DNA from: Pedobacter panaciterrae
GTDB taxonomy: Bacteria > Bacteroidota > Bacteroidia > Sphingobacteriales > Sphingobacteriaceae
NCBI RefSeq assembly: GCF_013204795.1
Contig: NZ_JABMKW010000017.1
Location: 434,001 to 498,000, forward strand
DNA: 64,000 nt
Direction: 5' to 3'
Each line of letters opens with the position of its first letter. Within the stretch, counting starts at the first letter, position 1. This document shows, in pieces, positions 7,554 through 14,749 of the stretch. The position numbers were made by a program, and so were the translations under genes. The notes under the pieces are model-generated. The model searched no databases. It had not been told where the DNA came from and saw only the letters and a program-made list of their open reading frames with translations.

Positions 7554-8012
7554 TTAATATGCCAATACAGGCCCTTTTATAAAAACCTCAAAATCTTCAG
7601 ACATTCTCGCATTATAAACCCTAAAACGTATCTCCCAAGGATCTCTAACTAAATTTATAATATAAGCCCTAAACAACCTTTCAAAACGTTCAAATTCAAT
7701 CCCTTCTTTACAAATTACTAAGTATTGGTTCTCACCCTGAGCAATTGCTTCCTGAACATATGCTCCCCAATGTTGTTTAAGTTCGGCCGCCAAAAAATTA
7801 AAATGCTGCATATCAATTAAACGCCCGATGCTTTCGACAAGTGTAGGAGGCAGAATTGTTTTTCCTTTCACATACCAAAGACCATCCAACTTTTCCATAC
7901 TACATATCATCTCCCCTGCACAAACAACCCGCCAAGCTTCACCAGTACGAAATTGCAGCACTTGGTAAACTACATCATTAACCCCATCTGGGAAATAATC
8001 CAACTCAATCAT
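7554..8012 (-). CDS. Hypothetical protein co-transcribed with alkB, 152 aa
   Basis: I do not recognise the family. The product is soluble, with an N-terminal beta-rich part (VVYQVLQFRTGEAWRVV, DGLWYVKGK) and a helical aromatic C-terminal half (FERLFRAYIINLVRDPWEIR). It is sandwiched between a 32-codon ORF, whose stop overlaps its start by 8 bases, and alkB. The start is supported by GGAGGAAAG just upstream. Context suggests a role in the response to alkylation damage, an inference from the tight operon only. Confidence 0.8.
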   Translation of the reverse strand: MIELDYFPDGVNDVVYQVLQFRTGEAWRVVCAGEMICSMEKLDGLWYVKGKTILPPTLVESIGRLIDMQHFNFLAAELKQHWGAYVQEAIAQGENQYLVICKEGIEFERFERLFRAYIINLVRDPWEIRFRVYNARMSEDFEVFIKGPVLAY

Positions 8013-8103
8013 CTTTCCTCCGATCCTTTATACTTCCTTCATTTTTCTCAAACACAGCATCAGAATCTGTGTAATTCCTTTTGAACAGATCTACTTCTCT
8101 CAT
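8005..8103 (-). CDS. Small leader ORF of the alkB operon, 32 aa
   Basis: ATG at 8103 opens 32 codons (MREVDLFKRNYTDSDAVFEK plus 12 mostly charged residues) whose TGA overlaps the ATG of the next gene. It starts about 20-25 bases after a promoter-like element. It could be a genuine small charged protein or a translational coupling device. Evidence is positional only. Confidence 0.45.
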   Translation of the reverse strand: MREVDLFKRNYTDSDAVFEKNEGSIKDRRKDD

Positions 8104-8124
8104 GGTTCAAAACTTAGGTAACAG

Positions 8125-8156
8125 CAAAGTTAGTACATTTCGAAATAAATTACTAA
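8125..8156 (-). promoter_or_regulatory. Promoter/operator of the alkB operon
   Basis: On the minus strand TAACTTTG (8132-8125) matches the Bacteroidetes -7 element TAnnTTTG. An inverted repeat TTAGTA (8130-8135) ... TACTAA (8151-8156) overlaps it, a natural place for a repressor. The transcript would start close to the 32-codon ORF. Confidence 0.5.
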
Positions 8157-8185
8157 TATTTTTAGTTTTTAATGAGTGCGATAGC

Positions 8186-8193
8186 TATATTTG
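8186..8193 (+). promoter_or_regulatory. Promoter -7 element for the 8233 gene
   Basis: TATATTTG fits TAnnTTTG and lies about 40 bases before the ATG at 8233. No clear -33 TTTG is seen at the usual spacing. Confidence 0.4.
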
Positions 8194-8232
8194 CTAAAAA
8201 ACAACAGCATTCCGCCCTTAAAATATAAGACC

Positions 8233-8472
8233 ATGAAAAACACAGAAATTAAAATGAGTGCAGACCTAAAGAAATTCATTATCAAATTTGAACCTAACAA
8301 ATTCAAAATGCTGACTAGAGGTATTGAAATCAGAGGCATCAACGACTTACACCGCAGCATAGAACTGGCCAACGCATTAATTGAAAGTTTGAAATTAAAG
8401 CTTGTTGTACATCATTCTGCTGAAATGGCTCAGTACAGAAGTTTTGAGGTTGTGAATGCTGAGCAGAATTAA
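8233..8472 (+). CDS. Hypothetical protein, 79 aa
   Basis: Unrecognised small soluble protein. I use the ATG at 8233 (MKNTEIKMSADLKKF), which follows a promoter-like element, rather than an upstream in-frame start at 8191 that would lie within it. The product is helical and basic in its N-terminal half (KFIIKFEPNKFKMLTRGIEI). It is convergent with the HxlR regulator, with one base between the stops. Confidence 0.55.
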   Translation: MKNTEIKMSADLKKFIIKFEPNKFKMLTRGIEIRGINDLHRSIELANALIESLKLKLVVHHSAEMAQYRSFEVVNAEQN

Positions 8473-8473
8473 A

Positions 8474-8839
8474 TTAAGACGACGAATTTGTGTCTGAACG
8501 ATGTTTACCACCCCAAATACTTAATTGTTTAAAAATAGGGCCAAATTCAAGTGCCATTTCAGTTAGCTCGTATTCAACCCTAGGTGGAATTTCGGCATAA
8601 ATTGTACGCTTAACCAGGCCATCCTTTTCTAATGCCCGCAGCTGTAGTGCAAGCATGCGTTCTGTAATAAAGGGGAGCTCTTTCTTTAATTCGCTAAACC
8701 TATGAACTTTGCTTTCCAGCTTACTTATTATCAGAATTTTCCATCTCCCTCCAATCTTGTTAACAGCATATGTCAAATCACATTCAATAATCCATTTTTC
8801 ATTGCTGCTATAAGTCGAGTTTTCCTTTCTTGTTGCCAT
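8474..8839 (-). CDS. HxlR family transcriptional regulator
   Basis: Winged-helix DNA-binding protein of 121 residues. The core VNKIGGRWKILIISKLE, the recognition-helix region RFSELKKELPFITERMLALQ and the wing KDGLVKRTIYAEIPPRVEYE are all present. HxlR proteins are dimers that often sense electrophiles through a cysteine near the N-terminus; here a Cys in WIIECDLTYAV fits that position. It is divergent from an SDR gene 88 bases away, which is the likely target. Confidence 0.93.
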   Translation of the reverse strand: MATRKENSTYSSNEKWIIECDLTYAVNKIGGRWKILIISKLESKVHRFSELKKELPFITERMLALQLRALEKDGLVKRTIYAEIPPRVEYELTEMALEFGPIFKQLSIWGGKHRSDTNSSS

Positions 8840-8903
8840 TACTTACATGTTTGTTAGCACCGTACAATTGGTTGCATAAGCTGTAAAAATAGACGCTGCT
8901 ATC

Positions 8904-8911
8904 TAATTTTG
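8904..8911 (+). promoter_or_regulatory. Promoter -7 element of the SDR gene
   Basis: TAATTTTG, 16 bases before the ATG at 8928, lies in the short divergent region shared with the HxlR gene. It has no recognisable -33 box, as expected for an activator- or derepression-dependent promoter. Confidence 0.4.
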
Positions 8912-8927
8912 CAAGGAAAGAAAAGTT

Positions 8928-9680
8928 ATGGACTTATATTTAAAAGGAAAAACCGCGATAATAACAGGTGCCAGTCAGGGAATTGGCAGAGCAATCGCAA
9001 AAGAATTGGCTTTGGAAGGCGTAAAAGTCTTGGCCGTAGCTAGAAACGAAGATTTACTTAATAGCCTCAAAGAAGAGATCAATACTTCCGGAGGCGTAGA
9101 ACCTATTACTCTTGTTCAGAATATTCTAGCAGCAGGAGCTCCTCAAAAGATTGGAGCTGAGGGCATATCACTCTTAGGACACGTTGATATTCTTATTAAT
9201 AATGCCGGCCGTAGTCGTCCCGTTGATGTGGTAGGATCTGAAAAGATCTGGATAGAATCGATGACCTTGGATTTTGATCGGCCCAGACAATTAACACAAT
9301 GGCTTCTACCTCATTTTATTGCTCGTAAACAGGGGTCTATCCTAAACCTGGCAAGTACTTATGAATTACGAGCAGTTAATGTCTCGGCTGTTGCAAAAGC
9401 GTCTATTGTCGTGTGGTCTAAACAGCTCTCGGCGCAAGTTGGCCGTCATGGCATTACAGTAAACTGCTTGCAGCCTGGTCTCATAGATACCGAAAATATT
9501 CGCCCCTTCTTTGCTGGCGATGAGCGTAGGAAATTTGCCGACCGTGAGATTCCGCTTGGCGATTTCGGCGAGCCACAGGACATGGCCAACATGGCTGTTT
9601 TCTTAGTATCTCCTCGAGCGCGATACATAACCGGTACAGTTGCGGTTGTCGATGGCGGGATGCGTCACCATCCATTTTAA
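8928..9680 (+). CDS. SDR family protein with replaced catalytic tyrosine
   Basis: Rossmann-fold short-chain dehydrogenase/reductase of 250 residues with the NAD(P) motif TGASQGIG (13-20), NNAG (91-94) and the C-terminal GTVAVVDGG. The catalytic YxxxK is altered: Lys157 is present but position 153 is Ser (codon TCG at 9384-9386), while the triad Ser143 remains. The protein may be a low-activity or altered oxidoreductase, or a binding protein. The last third looks richer in G+C than its neighbours, which could indicate transfer. Divergent HxlR control is likely. Confidence 0.88.
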   Translation: MDLYLKGKTAIITGASQGIGRAIAKELALEGVKVLAVARNEDLLNSLKEEINTSGGVEPITLVQNILAAGAPQKIGAEGISLLGHVDILINNAGRSRPVDVVGSEKIWIESMTLDFDRPRQLTQWLLPHFIARKQGSILNLASTYELRAVNVSAVAKASIVVWSKQLSAQVGRHGITVNCLQPGLIDTENIRPFFAGDERRKFADREIPLGDFGEPQDMANMAVFLVSPRARYITGTVAVVDGGMRHHPF

Positions 9681-9754
9681 ATACACTTTCTATCATTCCA
9701 TGAATATATTTATCCCTAGAAGGAGGGATTATAGAAAAATATAATCCAACAGTT

Positions 9755-9784
9755 TTTGTGAATTGCTGTAATTCTCTAGTTTTG
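9755..9784 (+). promoter_or_regulatory. Promoter of the 9790 gene (TTTG-N18-TAGTTTTG)
   Basis: A -33 TTTG (9755-9758) and -7 TAGTTTTG (9777-9784) with an 18-base spacer. Only five bases separate the -7 box from the ATG at 9790, so transcription would start at or next to the start codon. Confidence 0.55.
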
Positions 9785-9789
9785 TATTT

Positions 9790-10035
9790 ATGAATGCGTA
9801 TAAGAAAGAATGGATCGACCTGCTTTTAAAGCAAAACTACCCAGGTTGGCTGATAGCCGACGATCGGGATAACATCTTTATAAATATCCCTGAAGATCAG
9901 GACCTGGAAATTGCAATGGCAGAATTCAAGAAAAAAATCCGTTCATTAACGTTAAAGATCAAGACCAAACCAGACAAATTAGGCTTCTTTATTGGAAACA
10001 GTAAAGACAGCAGGTTTTATGAGCTAAACGCTTAA
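9790..10035 (+). CDS. Hypothetical protein, 81 aa
   Basis: Unrecognised small soluble protein with WIDLLLKQNYPGWLIADDRD, a central acidic segment and a basic helix KKKIRSLTLKIKTKPDKL. It has no signal peptide or membrane segment. It lies 41 bases before the SMUG2-like gene, though that gene has its own -7-like element. Confidence 0.6.
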   Translation: MNAYKKEWIDLLLKQNYPGWLIADDRDNIFINIPEDQDLEIAMAEFKKKIRSLTLKIKTKPDKLGFFIGNSKDSRFYELNA

Positions 10036-10076
10036 GATTTTGCAGTTTTAAATCATCGCTTCTTATCTTTACCAGC

Positions 10077-10769
10077 ATGACAACCTTTGCCGATAGGATT
10101 ATTGCATTTAATAAGCAACTGGATTTTCATGGTTCCCTGCCCGATGACATCCGGATAATGAATCCTTACAAGGAAAATCCGCTGGCGCTAATCTGCTCGT
10201 CTGCTTTTTACAAAAAATACTACAATGATAATGAACCCAGACACCTCATTTTGGGCATCAATCCCGGTCGCTTTGGTTCGGCAATGACGGGTGTATCATT
10301 TACTGACCCTAAAAGGATGGTGGGTAAATGCGATATTCCATTTCCGGGACAGATGACACATGAGCCTTCATCAGAATATGTTTACGAAATGATTGCAGCT
10401 TATGGAGGTATACAAGAGTTCTACAGTAAGTTTTACATTCATTCAGTCTGCCCATTAGGCTTCACCATTAAAAGCACCAAAAGCAAGGAGGTGAATTACA
10501 ATTACTACGATAGTGCTGAACTTTCAAAAGCGGCATATCCATTTATAATTGAAAACCTGGAAAAACAAATTGCCATTGGCTTCGAAACTGATATCTGCTT
10601 TTGTTTTGGAACAGGAAAAAACGAATCATTTTTAAGAAAACTTAACAACTACAAAAAGTACTTTAAAGAGATCATTGCACTGGAACACCCCAGATACATA
10701 ATGCAATACAAATCAAAAAACAAATCAGACTATATCAAAAAGTACCTTGAGGCATTCAAGAAAATCTAA
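10077..10769 (+). CDS. SMUG2-like uracil-DNA glycosylase family protein
   Basis: Member of the uracil-DNA glycosylase superfamily of the type annotated as SMUG2/DUF4918, expected to excise damaged or deaminated bases. The 230-residue protein has motif 1 as LILGINPGRFGSAMTGV (around residues 57-73) and motif 2 as EHPRYIMQY near residue 207, the two loops that flank the base-binding pocket. Asn in GINPG is consistent with SMUG-like catalysis. TATCTTTA at 10064-10071 may be its -7 element, 5 bases before the ATG. Substrate is not predictable from sequence alone. Confidence 0.85.
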   Translation: MTTFADRIIAFNKQLDFHGSLPDDIRIMNPYKENPLALICSSAFYKKYYNDNEPRHLILGINPGRFGSAMTGVSFTDPKRMVGKCDIPFPGQMTHEPSSEYVYEMIAAYGGIQEFYSKFYIHSVCPLGFTIKSTKSKEVNYNYYDSAELSKAAYPFIIENLEKQIAIGFETDICFCFGTGKNESFLRKLNNYKKYFKEIIALEHPRYIMQYKSKNKSDYIKKYLEAFKKI

Positions 10770-10838
10770 ATTTATGCATGCATAGTAATTTATTTTGGCA
10801 TATTTATTTTTAACTTAGCAACACTAATAGAAAATCAA

Positions 10839-12134
10839 ATGGTGGCACAAATCATATTTATAGCAATTACACTGGCCGCAATAGCCTTGTTTAGCTATAA
10901 TATCAAAAAAGTTATCCGAAATATACAATTGGGAAAGTCCGCCGACAGATCGGATCAGCCTCAAAAAAGGTTTATGACGATGCTTAAAGTAGCGCTTGGC
11001 CAAACAAAAATGTTTTTCAGGCCAATCCCAGCTTTTCTGCATTTGATAGTTTACTTAGGCTTCGTTATTATCAATATTGAAGTTCTGGAAATTTTGATAG
11101 ATGGAATATTCGGCTCTCACAGAATATTTTCTGGAGTAGGCTTTATTTATGATTTTCTAATAGGCTCATTTGAAATATTAGCCCTTGGTGTATGGGTGGG
11201 TTGTGCCGTCTTTTTAATAAGAAGAAACATCCTTAAACTTAAGCGTTTTAGTGGCGTAGAAATGACTAAATGGCCCAGATCAGATGCCAATTACATTCTA
11301 ATATCCGAGATTTTGTTAATGACAGCATTTTTACTGATGAATGCTGCTGATGCAAAACTTCAGGTTCTCGGATCCCAACATTATACAAACGCCGGAGCTT
11401 TTCCTGTAAGCCAACATCTACAAAATCTTTTGCCAAATTCAGAAGCAGCCCTTGTCGCCATTGAAAGGGGTTGCTGGTGGTTTCACATCATTGGGATACT
11501 TATATTTTTAAATTACCTGCCCTATTCTAAGCATTTCCATATCCTGTTTGCATTCCCTAATACTTATTTCTCCAATTTGGAGCCGAAGGGAGAGTTTACA
11601 AACATGAAGAGTGTTACAAATGAAGTGAAGGCAATGCTTGACTCATCATTTACTCCAGAAGAAGCAGAACCAGGACGCTTTGGGGCTAAAGATGTGAATG
11701 ACCTTACATGGGTAAACCTAATGAATGCTTACACCTGTACTGAGTGCGGAAGGTGCACCTCAGTTTGTCCTGCAAACATTACCGGCAAGCTGCTTTCGCC
11801 CCGCAAAATAATGATGGATACCAGAGACCGAATGGAAGAGGTCGGAAAAAACATCGATAAAACAGGTAATGGTTTTGATGATGGCAAATCTTTGATTGAT
11901 AACTACATCAGCAGAGAAGAAATATGGGCATGCACAAGCTGTAATGCCTGTACTGAGGCTTGCCCTATAAATATAGATCCTCTTGCAATTATTACTGAAC
12001 TAAGAAGGTATGCAGTAATGGAAGAATCTCAATCGCCGGCAAGTATTAATGCGATGCTTGGTAATATTGAAAACAATGGCGCTCCGTGGAAGTATTCTCC
12101 GGCCGACAGGTTTAACTGGGCAAAAGAAAGTTAA
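10839..12134 (+). CDS. Membrane-bound [4Fe-4S] electron-transfer protein (HdrC/NarI-like fusion)
   Basis: Quinone- or heme-interacting redox subunit of 431 residues. The N-terminal 250 residues contain about five transmembrane helices similar to nitrate reductase gamma/HdrE proteins. The C-terminal part holds two ferredoxin-type clusters, CTECGRCTSVCP (around 296) and CTSCNACTEACP (around 368). It is followed after 31 bases by the CCG-domain subunit, so together they form an Hdr-like electron-transfer module widely conserved in Bacteroidetes. The electron donor (for example fatty-acid oxidation or another dehydrogenase) is not shown by the window. Confidence 0.9.
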   Translation: MVAQIIFIAITLAAIALFSYNIKKVIRNIQLGKSADRSDQPQKRFMTMLKVALGQTKMFFRPIPAFLHLIVYLGFVIINIEVLEILIDGIFGSHRIFSGVGFIYDFLIGSFEILALGVWVGCAVFLIRRNILKLKRFSGVEMTKWPRSDANYILISEILLMTAFLLMNAADAKLQVLGSQHYTNAGAFPVSQHLQNLLPNSEAALVAIERGCWWFHIIGILIFLNYLPYSKHFHILFAFPNTYFSNLEPKGEFTNMKSVTNEVKAMLDSSFTPEEAEPGRFGAKDVNDLTWVNLMNAYTCTECGRCTSVCPANITGKLLSPRKIMMDTRDRMEEVGKNIDKTGNGFDDGKSLIDNYISREEIWACTSCNACTEACPINIDPLAIITELRRYAVMEESQSPASINAMLGNIENNGAPWKYSPADRFNWAKES

Positions 12135-12165
12135 TTAAAGTATTTAAATCTATTATAGCTTAAAG

Positions 12166-12966
12166 ATGAGCGAGCAACTAAATTTTGAAGTACCTACAAT
12201 GGCAGAAATGATAGCCAAGGGCGAAGAGCCTGAGATATTATTCTGGGTAGGTTGCGCAGGCAGTTATGACGAAAGAGCACAAAAAACAACTCGCGACATC
12301 TGTAAAATCCTCCATCATGTAGGCATGAAGTATGCTGTATTAGGCACAGAAGAAAGCTGTACAGGAGACCCTGCAAAACGAGCCGGAAATGAGTTTTTGT
12401 TTCAAATGCAAGCCATGACCAATATTGAGGTTCTTAACGCCTACAACATAAAGAAAATAGTGACAGGCTGCCCTCATTGCTTTAACACCATTAAAAATGA
12501 GTATCCGGGTTTAGGGGGAAGTTACGAAGTTATTCACCATACACAGCTAATCCAACAATTAATTGACGAGGGTAAGCTAAAGGCCGAAGGAGGAGAAAGC
12601 TTTAAAGGTAAAAAGATAACTTATCACGACCCATGTTATTTAGGTCGTGGGAATGGTGTTTATGAGGCTCCGCGTAAGGCTTTAGAAGTTTTAGATGCGC
12701 AGCTGGTAGAAATGAAACGCTGCAAGTCAAATGGATTATGCTGTGGTGCCGGAGGAGCCCAGATGTTTAAAGAACCTGAAAAAGGCAATAAAGACATTAA
12801 CATTGAACGTATTGAAGAGGCCCTTGAAACACAGCCAAATATTATAGCTGCCGGTTGCCCTTTTTGCATGACAATGATAAGTGATGGTGTGAAGCTGAAA
12901 GATCAGGACAAAAACGTACAAGTATTGGATATTGCTGAAATTACAGCTCGCGCGAATGGCTTGTAA
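12166..12966 (+). CDS. Fe-S oxidoreductase with two CCG domains (HdrB/GlpC/LldE-like)
   Basis: Cytoplasmic partner of the membrane Fe-S protein upstream. Its 266 residues carry two cysteine-rich CCG domains: the N-terminal one with WVGCAGSYDER and GCPHCFNTIKNEYP, and the C-terminal one with DPCYLGRG, SNGLCCGAGGAQMF and GCPFCMTMI. Such domains bind non-cubane iron-sulfur clusters in heterodisulfide reductases and related enzymes. The stop overlaps the start of the next gene by 11 bases, giving a three-gene translationally linked unit. Confidence 0.92.
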   Translation: MSEQLNFEVPTMAEMIAKGEEPEILFWVGCAGSYDERAQKTTRDICKILHHVGMKYAVLGTEESCTGDPAKRAGNEFLFQMQAMTNIEVLNAYNIKKIVTGCPHCFNTIKNEYPGLGGSYEVIHHTQLIQQLIDEGKLKAEGGESFKGKKITYHDPCYLGRGNGVYEAPRKALEVLDAQLVEMKRCKSNGLCCGAGGAQMFKEPEKGNKDINIERIEEALETQPNIIAAGCPFCMTMISDGVKLKDQDKNVQVLDIAEITARANGL

Positions 12967-13756
12967 CAAGTTACATATTGCATCCTTAAATTCCGGAAGC
13001 AATGGAAATTGCTATTATATCGGAAACGACCAGGAAGCTATTCTTGTAGATACAGGTATCTCCTGCAGAGAAACCGAAAAGAGAATGTTGCGCTTGGGCT
13101 TATCAATGCATAATGTTAAAGCGATTTTCATTTCTCATGAGCATACAGATCATGTTCGCGGACTTGCCACCCTCTCTTCAAAATACAATTTGCCGGTATA
13201 CATAACAAATGGAACTTTAAATGGCTGTAGATTCAATATCCGTGAAGACCTCATTAGAGTATTATATAGCACCCAAACAATATCGGTTGGAACTTTAGAA
13301 GTAACGAGTTTTCTTAAAATACATGATGCATCTGAGCCACACAGTTTCGTGGTTTCGTGTGGAAGCACCAAGGTTGGCGTATTTACAGATATCGGAGCGG
13401 CTTGTGATCAGCTTATTTTTCATTTTAAACAATGCCACGCAGCATTTCTTGAAACGAACTACGATGATGACCTATTAAGTAAAAGCGCATATCCGTATTT
13501 CTTAAAACAACGCATCAGCGGAGGTAAAGGTCACTTATCAAACAAGCAGGCATTAGACCTTTTTATACACCACAGGCCATCATATATGACCCATTTATTG
13601 TTATCTCACTTATCTAAAGACAATAACAATCCTGAGTTAGCACATAGTTTGTTCAGACAGCATGCTGGAGAAGTTGAAATTGTTGTAGCCTCTAGATTTG
13701 TCGAAACCGAGGTTTATACTATTTTTGAGCGAGTAAGCGAGCATTCGTCTTTCTAA
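12956..13756 (+). CDS. YycJ/WalJ-like MBL-fold metallohydrolase
   Basis: Metallo-beta-lactamase-fold protein, probably a nuclease or phosphodiesterase of the YycJ group, 266 residues. It begins HIASLNSGSNGNCYYIG, the signature opening of the group, then HEHTDH (61-66) for two metal ions, with GVFTDIGA and HLLLSHLSKDN downstream. I prefer the ATG at 12956 (MACNKLHIASL), overlapping the previous stop, to one 24 bases upstream. It is likely cytoplasmic and translationally coupled to the Fe-S genes. Role in DNA metabolism or cell-wall signalling is known only for some homologues. Confidence 0.9.
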   Translation: MACNKLHIASLNSGSNGNCYYIGNDQEAILVDTGISCRETEKRMLRLGLSMHNVKAIFISHEHTDHVRGLATLSSKYNLPVYITNGTLNGCRFNIREDLIRVLYSTQTISVGTLEVTSFLKIHDASEPHSFVVSCGSTKVGVFTDIGAACDQLIFHFKQCHAAFLETNYDDDLLSKSAYPYFLKQRISGGKGHLSNKQALDLFIHHRPSYMTHLLLSHLSKDNNNPELAHSLFRQHAGEVEIVVASRFVETEVYTIFERVSEHSSF

Positions 13757-14201
13757 TATATTCTGAAAGCGCTGTAAGATCATTAGTTTTTATATTTTTT
13801 ACCGGAATAGACATATAATTCGCCATTGTATCAACATCCTCTTCATTTGTATCATTATAAGTTTGCACAATTACATCATCACCCCTGGTGTATAAATATA
13901 AGGCGCCGATTGTATCTGTTCCCTGATAATCAAGATCTTTGAACTTCACCAGATTGAAAGAGAAATATTCAATCTTACCACTCTTAAAAAATCGCTTGTA
14001 TCTACAAAAGCCACTGTTAGTAACATTAAGTTCGTAATGCTTTATTTGTGATGTTTCGAGCTCCTCATTATAGTGGCTCACAAGCAATTGCTGGATATAA
14101 TCAGTTTGTTCATCAAGTAATTTAAGCTTAGAAAACCCCATGAAAAGAAGGCACATTGCTAATGTGAGGCATATTTTCAAGTTTAATGTAAACTTTTTCA
14201 T
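13719..14201 (-). CDS. Hypothetical secreted protein, 160 aa
   Basis: No family recognised. It starts with a signal peptide or single membrane anchor (about residues 5-25, LNLKICLTLAMCLLFMGF) followed by a soluble domain of about 130 residues containing HYELNVTNSGFCRYKRFF and TIGALYLYTRGDDVIVQTYN. I chose the ATG at 14201 because the four residues before it add nothing to the signal peptide. The last 38 bases overlap the end of the MBL gene on the opposite strand, an extensive convergent overlap. Confidence 0.7.
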   Translation of the reverse strand: MKKFTLNLKICLTLAMCLLFMGFSKLKLLDEQTDYIQQLLVSHYNEELETSQIKHYELNVTNSGFCRYKRFFKSGKIEYFSFNLVKFKDLDYQGTDTIGALYLYTRGDDVIVQTYNDTNEEDVDTMANYMSIPVKNIKTNDLTALSEYIRKTNARLLAQK

Positions 14202-14232
14202 GGCGTTAAGCATTTAACATCATCAAGTTAAT

Positions 14233-14248
14233 TATTTTTGTATTTTTG
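14233..14248 (+). promoter_or_regulatory. Tandem -7-like elements before the 14253 gene
   Basis: TATTTTTG occurs twice in direct succession (14233-14240 and 14241-14248). The second ends four bases before the ATG at 14253. Either copy could serve as -7 element; no good -33 box is seen. Confidence 0.4.
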
Positions 14249-14252
14249 ATTT

Positions 14253-14732
14253 ATGAGTTTTTCTCCACAATCCAGAATTTGGATATACCAAAGTAACCGC
14301 GCATTTACAAATGACGAGGTGCAGGCAATACAGGAAAGATTAAATGATTTTACTGTACAATGGAAAGCACATGGCCATCAACTAAATGCGAAGGCAGAAA
14401 TATTATACAATTTCTTTATTGTGTTTTTTGTTGATGAAGCTTCTGCAGGGGTTACCGGTTGCTCTATAGATTCATCTGTAAGAATAATGAAGGAAATTGA
14501 GCAGGAATACAAAGTAGATCTGTTTGATAGATTCAATATGGCCTATAAGTTAGAAGACAAGGTTATTGTTACTAACAAAGAAGACTTTGAAACGTTAGTA
14601 AATATAAAAGCAATAGGCCCGCAGACTATTGTATTTAACAACATGGTACAAACATTACAGGAGTTTGAAACGAAATGGCAAATACCATTTGAACAAAGCT
14701 GGCACAGTAAAGTGTTTGCACATTTACTGTAA
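14253..14732 (+). CDS. Conserved Bacteroidetes protein of unknown function, 159 aa
   Basis: Homologues of this protein are often labelled ABC transporter ATPase, but there is no Walker A, Walker B or signature motif here, so that name should not be used. It is a soluble protein with IWIYQSNRAFTNDEVQAIQE at the start, SAGVTGCSIDSSVRIMKEIE in the middle and a Trp/His-rich end. The GCSIDSS block is the most conserved-looking part. It converges with the cyanophycinase gene, 17 bases apart. Confidence 0.75.
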   Translation: MSFSPQSRIWIYQSNRAFTNDEVQAIQERLNDFTVQWKAHGHQLNAKAEILYNFFIVFFVDEASAGVTGCSIDSSVRIMKEIEQEYKVDLFDRFNMAYKLEDKVIVTNKEDFETLVNIKAIGPQTIVFNNMVQTLQEFETKWQIPFEQSWHSKVFAHLL

Positions 14733-14749
14733 CCAGCATACAATATTAG

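Noticed and set aside
14253..14732. ABC transporter ATPase label for the 159-residue protein
   Set aside because: No Walker A, Walker B or signature motif; homologues carry the name by propagation only.
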